Shown one piece after another: positions 1 through 5,910 of a DNA stretch of 5,910 nt. The position numbers and the translations under genes were made by a program. The notes under the pieces are model-generated. The model saw nothing but the letters and a program-made list of their open reading frames with translations. It was not told where the DNA came from and made no database searches. The first letter of the stretch is position 1; every line of letters begins with the position of its first letter. The DNA lies in NCBI GenBank assembly GCA_036732565.1, contig DAINCF010000460.1, positions 1-5,910 of the forward strand, read 5' to 3'. The DNA comes from JAIVJN01 sp036732565. GTDB taxonomy: Bacteria > Acidobacteriota > Vicinamibacteria > Vicinamibacterales > UBA2999.

Positions 1-2
1 GG

Positions 3-68
3 AAGAAGGACTTCCCGCTGCCCGGCGTCTCCGTGGAGCTGGCCCAGGTCAATCGCGATCTCGAGTGA
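3..68 (+). CDS. 3' end of a reading frame; probable out-of-frame N-terminal piece of the propeller kinase
   Basis: The frame whose codons begin at position 3 reads through to TGA at 66-68. Nearly all its third positions are G or C, as in the genes around it, whereas the frame used by the kinase looks non-coding before about position 55. The translated tail, including FPLPGVSVELAQVNRDLE, aligns by eye with blade starts inside the kinase such as LPSNEVTALFPDRAGR: LP, then V four residues later, then an R three from the end. In such blades LWIGT follows next. I therefore infer that this is the kinase's own first or second blade, cut off by a frame disruption. The alternative is the C-terminus of an unrelated upstream gene. 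Only 21 residues are visible, so the identity is uncertain. Confidence 0.4.
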   Translation, partial: KKDFPLPGVSVELAQVNRDLE

Positions 69-75
69 CGGCCTC

Positions 76-2706
76 GTGCGCGTGCGGGGCAACCGTTACG
101 AACACGTGCTGGCCCAACGGGCGCGGGCCGACTCGATGGTGACCGCGATGGCGAGCACCGCGAGCGGCATCGTGGCGGTGGATGTCAGCCGCGGAGTGCT
201 CGTCCAACGATCGGGCGAACTCGAAGCCGTGGTCGAGCCGCGCGCGCTGCCGGCCTCGTTCGTGATCGCGATTGCGCGGACACGCGACGGGACGTTGTGG
301 CTTGGCACACGCGATTCGGGTCTGCTGCGGGTCGAGGGCAATGGGGTCATGCCGATTACCGAGGGCTTGCCCGACCCCAAAGTCAACGTTCTGCTGCCGC
401 GACGACACTCGCCGCAGCTCTGGATCGGGACGGACGCCGGCCTGGCGGTCTGGAATGGGTCCGCCATTGCGCGCGCCCCTGGATTGTCGGCGCTCGACCG
501 CATGCAGGTCCTCTCGATGCTCGAGGATCGTGACGGCAACGTCTGGATTGGCACTGCGTCGAACGGGCTGTTCCTGGTCGACCCGCGCGGAGGCGTGACG
601 CCAGCCGTCCACGCCGATCACCCGGCCGAAACCGTCACGGCGCTGTACGAAGACCGCGACGGCAATGTCTGGGTCGGCACGAACAGCGGTCTCGAACGCC
701 TGCGCGATGCGCCGTTCGCGACCTATTCGATCGCGCAAGGCCTGCCTGCCGAGCGCATTGGCGCCGTATACGCCGACGTGGCTTCGAACACGTGGTTCGC
801 CCCGCTCGAGGGCGGCCTCTTCCGTCTCCGCGAAGGACGGGTAGCGCCGATCGTCGACGCTGGCCTCGCCAACGACGTCGTGTATGCGATCACCGGCGGC
901 GTCGATGCCGTGTGGATCGGCGGCCAGCGTGGCGGCCTGACGCGCATCCCCTTGAGCGGAGACGGCCGCGCCCGTCGCTTCACGCAGGCCGACGGGCTCG
1001 CGCAAAACAGTGTCTACTCCGTGTTCCGTGCGCACGATGGCGCGATCTGGGCCGGCACGCTCAGCGGCGGCGTCAGCCGCTTCCACGCGGGCCAGTTCAC
1101 AACCTATCGCGCCGGCGATGGTCTGGCGGCAGACATGGTAGCCGCCATTACCGAGACTCCCGACAACGTCATGTGGTTTGCCACCCCTAGTGGTGTGAGC
1201 CGGTTCGCCGATGGCACATGGCGCCGGTTCGCCGTGCCCGACGGGCTCCCGTCGAATGAAGTGACGGCGCTGTTCCCGGATCGCGCCGGTCGCCTGTGGA
1301 TCGGTACCGCGGCCGGCCTCGCGTTGATCGATCGCCTGGATCAACCCAGCATTCGCGACGTGCCGCTGCCGACTCGCGCGGCGGTCCTGGCACTCGCGGA
1401 AGACGCGAGCGGATCGTTGTGGATCGTCACGGCCGAGCGCATCCTGCGAGCGAATCGCGATCGACTGGCGTCCGGCATCCTCGACGCACGTGAGTTCGCG
1501 CTCGCCGACGGGCTCCAGTCGCTGCAGGGCGTGAAGCGCGCCAGCGGCGTCAGCATCGACCCGCGGGGACGCGTGTGGATTGCCACGCCGCGGGGACTAT
1601 CGGTCACCGATCCCACGAGCAGCGCGGGACGCGCGGCGCCGGGGCTTGTCCAGATCGAAGAGATGTCGGCTGATGGCGTGGCCCTCGACGCGACGGGCCC
1701 CATCCAGATCGCGCCGCGGCCACAGCGCATCCGATTTGCCTACGCCGGGCTCAGCCTCGCCGTGCCGGAGCGCGTCATGTTCCGGTACCGGCTCGACGGG
1801 TTCGATGTCGACTGGAACGGACCGTCGAGTCGCCGCGAGGCCGAGTACACCAATCTTGGCCCGGGCAGCTACCGGTTCCGCGTCACCGCGTCGAACAGCG
1901 ACGGCGTCTGGAACGATAGTGAGGTCGCCGTCCCGTTCGAGGTGCGGCCGGCGTTCTGGCAGACGCGGACCTTTGGGGTTGCTGCAATCGCGCTGGCAGG
2001 CGTCGGAGGCTGGGCCTTGTACCGGCTGCGCCTGCGGCATGTCGCCAGAAGGTTGAACGAACGGTTCGAGGAGCGGCTCGCCGAGCGCACGCGCATCGCG
2101 CAGGAGCTGCACGACACGCTTCTGCAGGGCGTCATCAGCGCCTCGATGCAATTGCACGTGGTCGCGGATCGACTGCCGACCGACTCACCCGAACGGCCGA
2201 TGCTCGACCGCGTGCTCACGCTGATTCGCCGCGTCGTGGACGAAGGGCGCAACGCCGTCAGCGGCCTCCGGACGGCGTCGAGCGCGTCGCACGACCTCGA
2301 GGCCGCGTTCAGCGGCATTCCCCAGGAGCTTGCCTTGACCGAGACCGCCGGCTACCGGGTCATCGTCGACGGCAAGCCCAAGCCGCTGAATCCGATCATC
2401 CGCGACGAGGTCTATCGCATCGGGCGCGAAGCGCTCGTGAACGCATTCAGACACGCGCGGGCGGACCACGTCGAAGTGGAGTTGGTGTACGCCTCCGAGC
2501 TGCGCCTGTGTGTCCGCGATGACGGACGAGGAATCGACGCCGGAGTGCTGCGGTCCGGCAGCGACGGTCATTGGGGCCTGATCGGTATGCGGGAACGTGC
2601 GCAGCGCATCGGTGGCCGTCTCAAGGTGTTGAGCCGCGACGCAGCCGGGACCGAGGTCGAGCTGCTGGTTCCTGGCAAGGTGGCGTACCAGGAGTCTCGC
2701 GCATGA
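76..2706 (+). CDS. Two-component sensor histidine kinase with beta-propeller (Reg_prop) and Y_Y_Y sensor domains, HisKA_3 type
   Basis: This is a membrane sensor kinase that should autophosphorylate on His and pass phosphate to the adjacent NarL regulator. Counted from GTG at 76 (876 residues), blade motifs of the W-[ILVF]-[GA]-T type lie near residues 75, 116, 157, 199, 240, 280, 325, 367, 408, 449 and 501. A degenerate blade without Trp lies near 26-43. The Y_Y_Y domain spans about 560-624 and a single hydrophobic helix about 633-649. HisKA_3 has ELHDTLLQG with phospho-acceptor H679. HATPase_c shows an N box (EALVNAFRHA, 785-794), a G1 box (DDGRGI, 815-820) and a G2 box (GLIGMRER). The family normally begins with a signal peptide or first membrane helix and often has about 14 blades. 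Neither a signal peptide nor the first complete blade is present here, and GTG 76 has no clear ribosome site. The frame is open to the window edge, so the true start is probably upstream. The extreme stop overlaps the next gene by 4 bp. The function of the C-terminal half is certain; the signal is unknown, although related sensors bind glycan pieces. Confidence 0.93.
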   Translation: MRVRGNRYEHVLAQRARADSMVTAMASTASGIVAVDVSRGVLVQRSGELEAVVEPRALPASFVIAIARTRDGTLWLGTRDSGLLRVEGNGVMPITEGLPDPKVNVLLPRRHSPQLWIGTDAGLAVWNGSAIARAPGLSALDRMQVLSMLEDRDGNVWIGTASNGLFLVDPRGGVTPAVHADHPAETVTALYEDRDGNVWVGTNSGLERLRDAPFATYSIAQGLPAERIGAVYADVASNTWFAPLEGGLFRLREGRVAPIVDAGLANDVVYAITGGVDAVWIGGQRGGLTRIPLSGDGRARRFTQADGLAQNSVYSVFRAHDGAIWAGTLSGGVSRFHAGQFTTYRAGDGLAADMVAAITETPDNVMWFATPSGVSRFADGTWRRFAVPDGLPSNEVTALFPDRAGRLWIGTAAGLALIDRLDQPSIRDVPLPTRAAVLALAEDASGSLWIVTAERILRANRDRLASGILDAREFALADGLQSLQGVKRASGVSIDPRGRVWIATPRGLSVTDPTSSAGRAAPGLVQIEEMSADGVALDATGPIQIAPRPQRIRFAYAGLSLAVPERVMFRYRLDGFDVDWNGPSSRREAEYTNLGPGSYRFRVTASNSDGVWNDSEVAVPFEVRPAFWQTRTFGVAAIALAGVGGWALYRLRLRHVARRLNERFEERLAERTRIAQELHDTLLQGVISASMQLHVVADRLPTDSPERPMLDRVLTLIRRVVDEGRNAVSGLRTASSASHDLEAAFSGIPQELALTETAGYRVIVDGKPKPLNPIIRDEVYRIGREALVNAFRHARADHVEVELVYASELRLCVRDDGRGIDAGVLRSGSDGHWGLIGMRERAQRIGGRLKVLSRDAAGTEVELLVPGKVAYQESRA

Positions 2707-3329
2707 ATCCGACTCGCATTCGTGTGTTCAGCGTCGATGACCATCCGCTGCTGCGCGAGGGGCTTGCCGCGGTCGTCAACAACGAGCCCGACATGACGAT
2801 GGTGGCGCAGGCGGCAAACGGCCGCGACGGGGTGCAACAGTTTGCGCTCCATCGGCCGGACGTCACGCTGATGGATCTACGGCTGCCCGACATCAGCGGC
2901 ATCGACGCGATGATCGCGATTCGCAGCGCCTTTGCCGATGCGCGGATTGTCATGCTCACCACGTTCGAAGGCGACGTCGAGATCCAGCGCGCGCTGGCTG
3001 CCGGCGCGCGCGGCTATATCTTGAAGAACATGCCGCCGAAGGAGCTCGTCGACGTGATCCGGCAGGTCCATGCGGGCAAGAAACGCATCCCGTTGGACGT
3101 GGCCGCGGCGCTGGCAGAGCACGTGACCGATGAAGCGTTGACCGAACGCGAACGGGAGGTGCTGCAGTACGTCGCGAAGGGCGACCGCAACAAGGACATC
3201 GCGGAGCAGCTCCGCATTTCGGAAGAGACCGTCAAGGTGCACGTCAAGCACATCATGGAGAAGCTCGCCGCGCGCGATCGAACCGAGGCAGTCGGGATTG
3301 CCGTGCGTCGCGGCATCATCCAGTTGTGA
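2703..3329 (+). CDS. NarL/LuxR-family DNA-binding response regulator, partner of the upstream kinase
   Basis: A 208-residue regulator with an N-terminal receiver (about 5-120) and a C-terminal GerE/LuxR helix-turn-helix (about 145-203). The receiver pocket is complete: acidic pair D12/D13, phospho-acceptor D58 in LMDLRLPDISG, T86 and K108 in YILKNM. The DNA-binding part has the usual LTEREREVL start and the recognition helix SEETVKVHVKHIMEKL. ATG at 2703 sits in ATGA with the kinase stop, which fits translational coupling and fixes the start. An in-frame extension upstream lies wholly inside the kinase and was not used. HisKA_3 kinases typically pair with NarL regulators, so the pairing is well supported. 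Phosphorylation should promote dimerisation and promoter binding; target genes cannot be read from the sequence. Confidence 0.95.
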   Translation: MNPTRIRVFSVDDHPLLREGLAAVVNNEPDMTMVAQAANGRDGVQQFALHRPDVTLMDLRLPDISGIDAMIAIRSAFADARIVMLTTFEGDVEIQRALAAGARGYILKNMPPKELVDVIRQVHAGKKRIPLDVAAALAEHVTDEALTEREREVLQYVAKGDRNKDIAEQLRISEETVKVHVKHIMEKLAARDRTEAVGIAVRRGIIQL

Positions 3330-3353
3330 CGGCCGCGTCGTTCCGCCATACCC

Positions 3354-3392
3354 CTTTCGTGTGAGTCATTCGTACGACCCATTCGTAAGTAG
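3354..3392 (+). repeat. Three direct repeats of TTCGT with exact 13-bp spacing, possible operator
   Basis: TTCGT occurs at 3356, 3369 and 3382. The second and third units share the octamer CATTCGTA (3367-3374 and 3380-3387). The first unit is CTTTCGTG, with two differences. The junction also holds the 8-bp palindrome TCGTACGA (3370-3377). The array lies in the 139-bp gap between the NarL and FixJ-like genes, 77-115 bp before the latter's start. A regulator site for the downstream gene is a reasonable inference; the binding protein is unknown. No convincing -35/-10 pair was seen nearby. Confidence 0.5.
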
Positions 3393-3456
3393 CACGTGGC
3401 CCTTTCTCGGGATGCCAGCCGAGGCCTCACTCGCTATCGTGTTGGACCACAGAGGC

Positions 3457-3461
3457 AAGGG
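3457..3461 (+). promoter_or_regulatory. Ribosome binding site of the FixJ-like regulator
   Basis: AAGGG lies 7 nt before ATG 3469. It decides the start: the frame is open further upstream to 3298, but that extension overlaps the NarL gene, crosses the repeat array and reads as non-coding protein. The receiver fold also begins only about 22 residues after ATG 3469. Confidence 0.6.
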
Positions 3462-3468
3462 CAACGAC

Positions 3469-4146
3469 ATGATCACCATCACCACGATTGAGAGCTCGCA
3501 CTTCACGACGTCCCGTGCGTCGACCGACGCGCCGATAGTGTTCGTCGTCCATGACGACGCCTCGGTGCGCGAATCGCTGGAACTGCTGATTGAGGCATCA
3601 GGCTGGCAGCCCGAGATGTTCGCGTCGGCTCAGGAGTTTCTCGAGTGTCCCCGAGCGGGGGTGCCTAGCTGCCTGGTGCTCGACGTCGCCCTGCCGGACC
3701 TCAACGGTCTGGATCTTCAGAAGCGCGTCGCGGTCGATCGACCAGACGTGCCGATCATCTTTGTCACCGGCGACGGCGACGTGCGCATGAGCGTCCAGGC
3801 GATGAAGGCTGGAGCAATCGAGTTCCTGACGGAGCCATTTTGCGACGAGGTGCTGTCGGGCGCGATCGAGTACGCGCTCGCGCGCAGTCGACGGGCCTTG
3901 GAGCACGAAGCGAAGATGAAGACGCTTCGCGAGAGTTACGCGTCGCTCACGCCGCGCGAGCGAGAGGTCATGGCGCTCGTGGTCTCCGGCCTCTTGAACA
4001 AGCAGGTGGGAGGCGAGCTCGGTATCAGCGAGATTACTGTCAAGGCGCACCGCGGTCAGGTGATGCGCAAGATGAAGGCCGATTCCCTGCCTGCGCTCGT
4101 CAACATGGTCGCCAGGCTGGGCCCGGCGACCGCGGCAATCGGCTGA
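3469..4146 (+). CDS. FixJ/NodW-like response regulator with atypical receiver pocket
   Basis: A 225-residue regulator: receiver (about 22-138), a charged helical linker (about 138-156) and a LuxR-type helix-turn-helix (about 158-213, LTPREREVM and SEITVKAHRGQVMRKMKA). The fold resembles FixJ closely (ITGHGDV/VTGDGDV, AMKAGA, KMKA.SLPALV). Phospho-acceptor D72 (LVLDVALPDLNG) and T100 are kept. Two pocket residues are not. The first acidic residue, in VVHDDASVR where VVDDD is usual, is H28. The invariant Lys of FLTKPF is E122 (FLTEPF), with the following Pro kept. Each is explicable by one base change (GAT to CAT, AAG to GAG). Known receivers lacking these residues are often altered in phosphorylation or signal-independent, so the same may hold here. 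No kinase is adjacent to it on the downstream side; cross-talk with the upstream kinase is possible but unproven. It may also share a transcript with the NarL gene, though a 139-bp gap with repeats suggests its own promoter. Confidence 0.92.
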   Translation: MITITTIESSHFTTSRASTDAPIVFVVHDDASVRESLELLIEASGWQPEMFASAQEFLECPRAGVPSCLVLDVALPDLNGLDLQKRVAVDRPDVPIIFVTGDGDVRMSVQAMKAGAIEFLTEPFCDEVLSGAIEYALARSRRALEHEAKMKTLRESYASLTPREREVMALVVSGLLNKQVGGELGISEITVKAHRGQVMRKMKADSLPALVNMVARLGPATAAIG

Positions 4147-5550
4147 TCATATTGAAGGCGTGCAGGAATCCAGCTCAGAGGGGAACGGTGTCGAGACGGA
4201 GCGAAACGCGGCCCAGACCACACGCGGTGCGAACAGCGCGGACGGCCCTTCCAGCATGTGCATCGATCGGAGGAATGTGAGTCGGACGTCAGGCCGCTCC
4301 GTCGTCAGCCGAATGACGCGATCCATGTAGCCGTGCAGAACGCGCGTGAGCGCGTGTGGCCGTGCGCCAGTCGTCTGCGGGAGGCGAAGGTCTTCGCTCG
4401 TGGCAAGACGCCACGGCGCAGCATGGACTTGCGCGAGTGCCCGCTGAAACCGCCGGCTGAACCCGGTCAGTTCGAGCACACCTGTCCGTCGCGGTTGCTG
4501 CGCCAACAATGTGCCGAGCGTTTCGGCGGCCAGCGCGGCGGTCGTCATGCCTTGCGCATACACGGGATTGAACGAACACGCCGCGTCGCCCAGCACAACG
4601 AGGCCATCCGGCAAGCGACGCATCTGTTCGTATCGGCGCCGGCAGTTCTCAGTGGCGCGGTAGCCGGCGATCGGCGTGAGCGGTTCGGCACCGCGGATCG
4701 CGTCATACAGAATCGAGCTGCGCAGGCTGCGTGCAAACGCCAGAAATCCGGCTTCGTCCGTTGGCGGGTAGTCGCCGCCGACCCCGGCAAGCGTCACATG
4801 CCAACGCTGGCCTTCAAGTGGGAAGATCACGCCGCCACGCGTATGTGCGGGTGGCGCGGGCTGGACGTAGGCGCCACGCCACGCGAAGCGATCGGCATCG
4901 GGCACACGATAGACGCGGCTCGCGTATCCGAGGAATCCGTTGACGACCTCCTCGGTCGGACGCGCGAAGCCCAACGCCTCGAGCCACTCGGGTGCCTTCG
5001 AGTGACGGCCGCTCGCATCGACTACAAGCTGCGCGGGCTCGCTGCGCTCGCCTGTCGCGCTGTGGCGCGCTCGGAGCCGTACTCCAGCGATCGCGCGTTC
5101 CTGAACCAGACCGGTCACGTCGGTGGCCTGAATCGTACGGACATTCTTCAGCGCCAGCAGACGGCGTCTGAGTGCCCACTCGAGCAACTCGCGGCTGCAG
5201 GTCACCATCTTCAGTTCTGACGCGAAGCGCACGCCCCACCCCGCCGGCGTCAGCCACGCCATCTCCGATGCCATGTCGACCAACGGTGCGCCGAGCGCCA
5301 GTAGCTCTTCGCGCATTCCCGGAAACAGACGTTCGACGACTTGAAGTCCGCGCAGTAGAAGTACGTGTTGATGCGCCGCTTGCGGCGCCCCGGCCCGGTG
5401 CGCGGGTGCATCTGCGAGCTGGTCGCGCTCGACGATGGTCACACCGTCGAAGTGATCCGAGAGGACGCGTGCGGTCAGGAGCCCGGCGATGCTGCCGCCA
5501 ATGACGACTGCACCTGGCGCTCGGTTTCCAGTGGAGGTTGGCGTGCTCAT
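4147..5550 (-). CDS. FAD-dependent oxidoreductase / monooxygenase-like protein (PHBH-type fold)
   Basis: A 467-residue cytoplasmic flavoprotein of the group A hydroxylase / geranylgeranyl reductase-like superfamily. The N-terminal Rossmann motif is VVIGGSIAGLLTARVL (residues 15-30), a GxGxxG variant, with E41 (VTIVERD) placed to bind the FAD ribose. A PQAAHQHVLLLRG segment (56-68) resembles the PQ..H.H.LL region of actinobacterial relatives. DASG (178-181) lies at the usual mid-protein position, and GDAACSFNPVYAQGM (321-335) is the classic GD motif that contacts FAD. The substrate is unknown; these proteins hydroxylate, epoxidise or reduce small aromatic or isoprenoid compounds. I chose ATG at 5550, preceded by purine-rich AAGAAAGAAC. 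The frame stays open to 5721, but that extension runs through the divergent regulator gene and reads as non-coding. An in-frame ATG at 5586 is a lesser alternative. The gene converges on the FixJ-like gene with no gap. Confidence 0.9.
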   Translation of the reverse strand: MSTPTSTGNRAPGAVVIGGSIAGLLTARVLSDHFDGVTIVERDQLADAPAHRAGAPQAAHQHVLLLRGLQVVERLFPGMREELLALGAPLVDMASEMAWLTPAGWGVRFASELKMVTCSRELLEWALRRRLLALKNVRTIQATDVTGLVQERAIAGVRLRARHSATGERSEPAQLVVDASGRHSKAPEWLEALGFARPTEEVVNGFLGYASRVYRVPDADRFAWRGAYVQPAPPAHTRGGVIFPLEGQRWHVTLAGVGGDYPPTDEAGFLAFARSLRSSILYDAIRGAEPLTPIAGYRATENCRRRYEQMRRLPDGLVVLGDAACSFNPVYAQGMTTAALAAETLGTLLAQQPRRTGVLELTGFSRRFQRALAQVHAAPWRLATSEDLRLPQTTGARPHALTRVLHGYMDRVIRLTTERPDVRLTFLRSMHMLEGPSALFAPRVVWAAFRSVSTPFPSELDSCTPSI

Positions 5551-5607
5551 GTTCTTTCTTGTAACGAATGCACGTTCGCGGGTCATGAGCGTTTGGTGAG
5601 CGTGGGG

Positions 5608-5613
5608 TAAAAT
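5608..5613 (+). promoter_or_regulatory. Probable -10 element of a leaderless promoter
   Basis: TAAAAT matches the sigma-70 -10 consensus at five of six positions and is the only AT-rich hexamer in a GC-rich stretch. It ends 7 nt before GTG 5621, so transcription would begin at or next to the start codon, and no ribosome site is seen. A -35 element is not evident at the normal spacing. Confidence 0.5.
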
Positions 5614-5620
5614 CTGCGCG

Positions 5621-5910
5621 GTGCCGAGTTCAATCGTCTTCGGCCCCTTCCGGCTCGACAATGACGCTGGCGCGCTCTGGCGCGGCGACGTGCTGGTTGC
5701 GTTGGCGCCGCGTCCGTTCACCCTGCTCAGCTATCTCGCCGAGCATCCTGGCCGCCTGATTTCGAAAGACGAATTGCTCCAGGCCGTCTGGCCCGACGTC
5801 TTCGTCGGGGATTCGGCCCTCAAAGTTGCCATTCGCGAAATTCGCAAAGCGCTCGACGATCCCGCAGCGGCCCCAGCCTTTATCGAGACCGTTCACGGGC
5901 GGGGCTACCA
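5621..5910 (+). CDS. 5' part of a winged-helix (OmpR/PhoB-type, Trans_reg_C) transcriptional regulator, cut by the window end
   Basis: The first 96 codons are visible, with no stop before the window edge. They encode a complete OmpR-type winged helix at the N-terminus: the leading beta sheet (FGPFRLD, residues 7-13), helix 1 with RPFTLLSYLAEHPGRLISKDELL (31-53), the VWPD turn (56-59), a recognition helix in SALKVAIREIRKAL (65-78) and the wing IETVHGRGY (88-96). There is no receiver, so this is the CadC/ToxR-like one-component layout. In Acidobacteriota and Myxococcota such an N-terminus with the ALKVAIREIRKAL pattern often leads into an AAA ATPase/TPR module, while other versions lead into a membrane helix and TolB or TPR repeats. 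The rest of this protein is not visible, so the effector part is unknown. GTG 5621 was chosen because the domain begins directly after it and a -10 box sits just upstream. The gene diverges from the oxidoreductase across 70 bp. Confidence 0.85.
   Translation, partial: MPSSIVFGPFRLDNDAGALWRGDVLVALAPRPFTLLSYLAEHPGRLISKDELLQAVWPDVFVGDSALKVAIREIRKALDDPAAAPAFIETVHGRGY

Noticed and set aside
500..720. Similar DNA stretches around 525-560 and 650-685
   Set aside because: They are coding repeats of propeller blades (DRDGNVW[IV]GT), explained by the protein and not a separate DNA repeat element.
49..1344. Long 431-residue open frame on the minus strand opposite the kinase
   Set aside because: It is a shadow of a GC-rich gene. 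Its apparent repeats mirror the propeller blades on the other strand, it shows no domain of its own, and the plus-strand protein is unmistakable.
2571..2702. Longer start for the NarL regulator at a TTG inside the kinase
   Set aside because: The extension is out of frame with the kinase ATPase domain, and the receiver begins directly after ATG 2703, which is coupled to the kinase stop.
3330..3341. Possible hairpin GACG-GCCG-CGTC after the NarL stop as terminator
   Set aside because: The stem is only four base pairs with no T-run after it; too weak to call.
3298..3468. Upstream extension of the FixJ-like regulator, starting inside the NarL gene
   Set aside because: It overlaps the NarL 3' end, crosses the repeat array and has no homology-like features; ATG 3469 has a good ribosome site.
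4258..5220. 320-residue plus-strand open frame opposite the oxidoreductase
   Set aside because: It is rich in Arg, Ala and Cys, has no recognisable motif, and lies wholly opposite a clear flavoprotein with FAD-binding motifs.
5551..5721. N-terminal extension of the oxidoreductase to 5721
   Set aside because: It would overlap the divergent winged-helix gene by about 100 bp, reads as low-complexity Ser/Thr/Arg sequence and precedes a Rossmann start that normally lies near the N-terminus.

Overview
The window is GC-rich, densely coded bacterial chromosome. A propeller/Y_Y_Y histidine kinase, a NarL regulator and an OmpR-type winged-helix regulator together resemble soil Acidobacteriota, perhaps Vicinamibacteria, but this is a guess from gene style and not a placement. 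I see no RNA genes, CRISPR array, insertion sequence or other mobile element.

Layout. Positions 1-68 carry the last codons of a reading frame with strongly coding-like codon use, ending in TGA. It is either the end of an upstream gene or, as I think more likely, the frame-disrupted N-terminal part of the next gene. From about 61/76 to 2706 (+) lies a large sensor histidine kinase: beta-propeller repeats, a Y_Y_Y domain, one membrane helix, HisKA_3 and HATPase_c. Its stop overlaps the start of a NarL-family response regulator (2703-3329, +) in an ATGA, so the two form a coupled two-component operon. A 139-bp gap follows, containing three 13-bp-spaced TTCGT repeats. It leads into a FixJ-like response regulator (3469-4146, +) whose receiver pocket has two unusual substitutions, Asp to His and Lys to Glu. 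Its stop codon abuts the stop codon of a convergent FAD-dependent oxidoreductase (4147-5550, -) inside one TGATCA palindrome. A 70-bp divergent intergenic region then precedes the 5' end of a winged-helix regulator (5621 to beyond 5910, +), which probably has a leaderless promoter.

How the parts may work together. The kinase should sense a periplasmic signal, possibly a glycan, and phosphorylate the NarL regulator. The FixJ-like regulator has no kinase beside it and may be orphan or phosphorylation-independent. The oxidoreductase is the only metabolic gene. A CATTCGT heptamer occurs both upstream of the FixJ-like gene and just upstream of the oxidoreductase start, which hints weakly at shared control.

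The points most worth a second look are the damaged 5' end of the kinase, the atypical FixJ receiver and the iterated 13-bp repeats. I found no clear evidence of a wholly new system.
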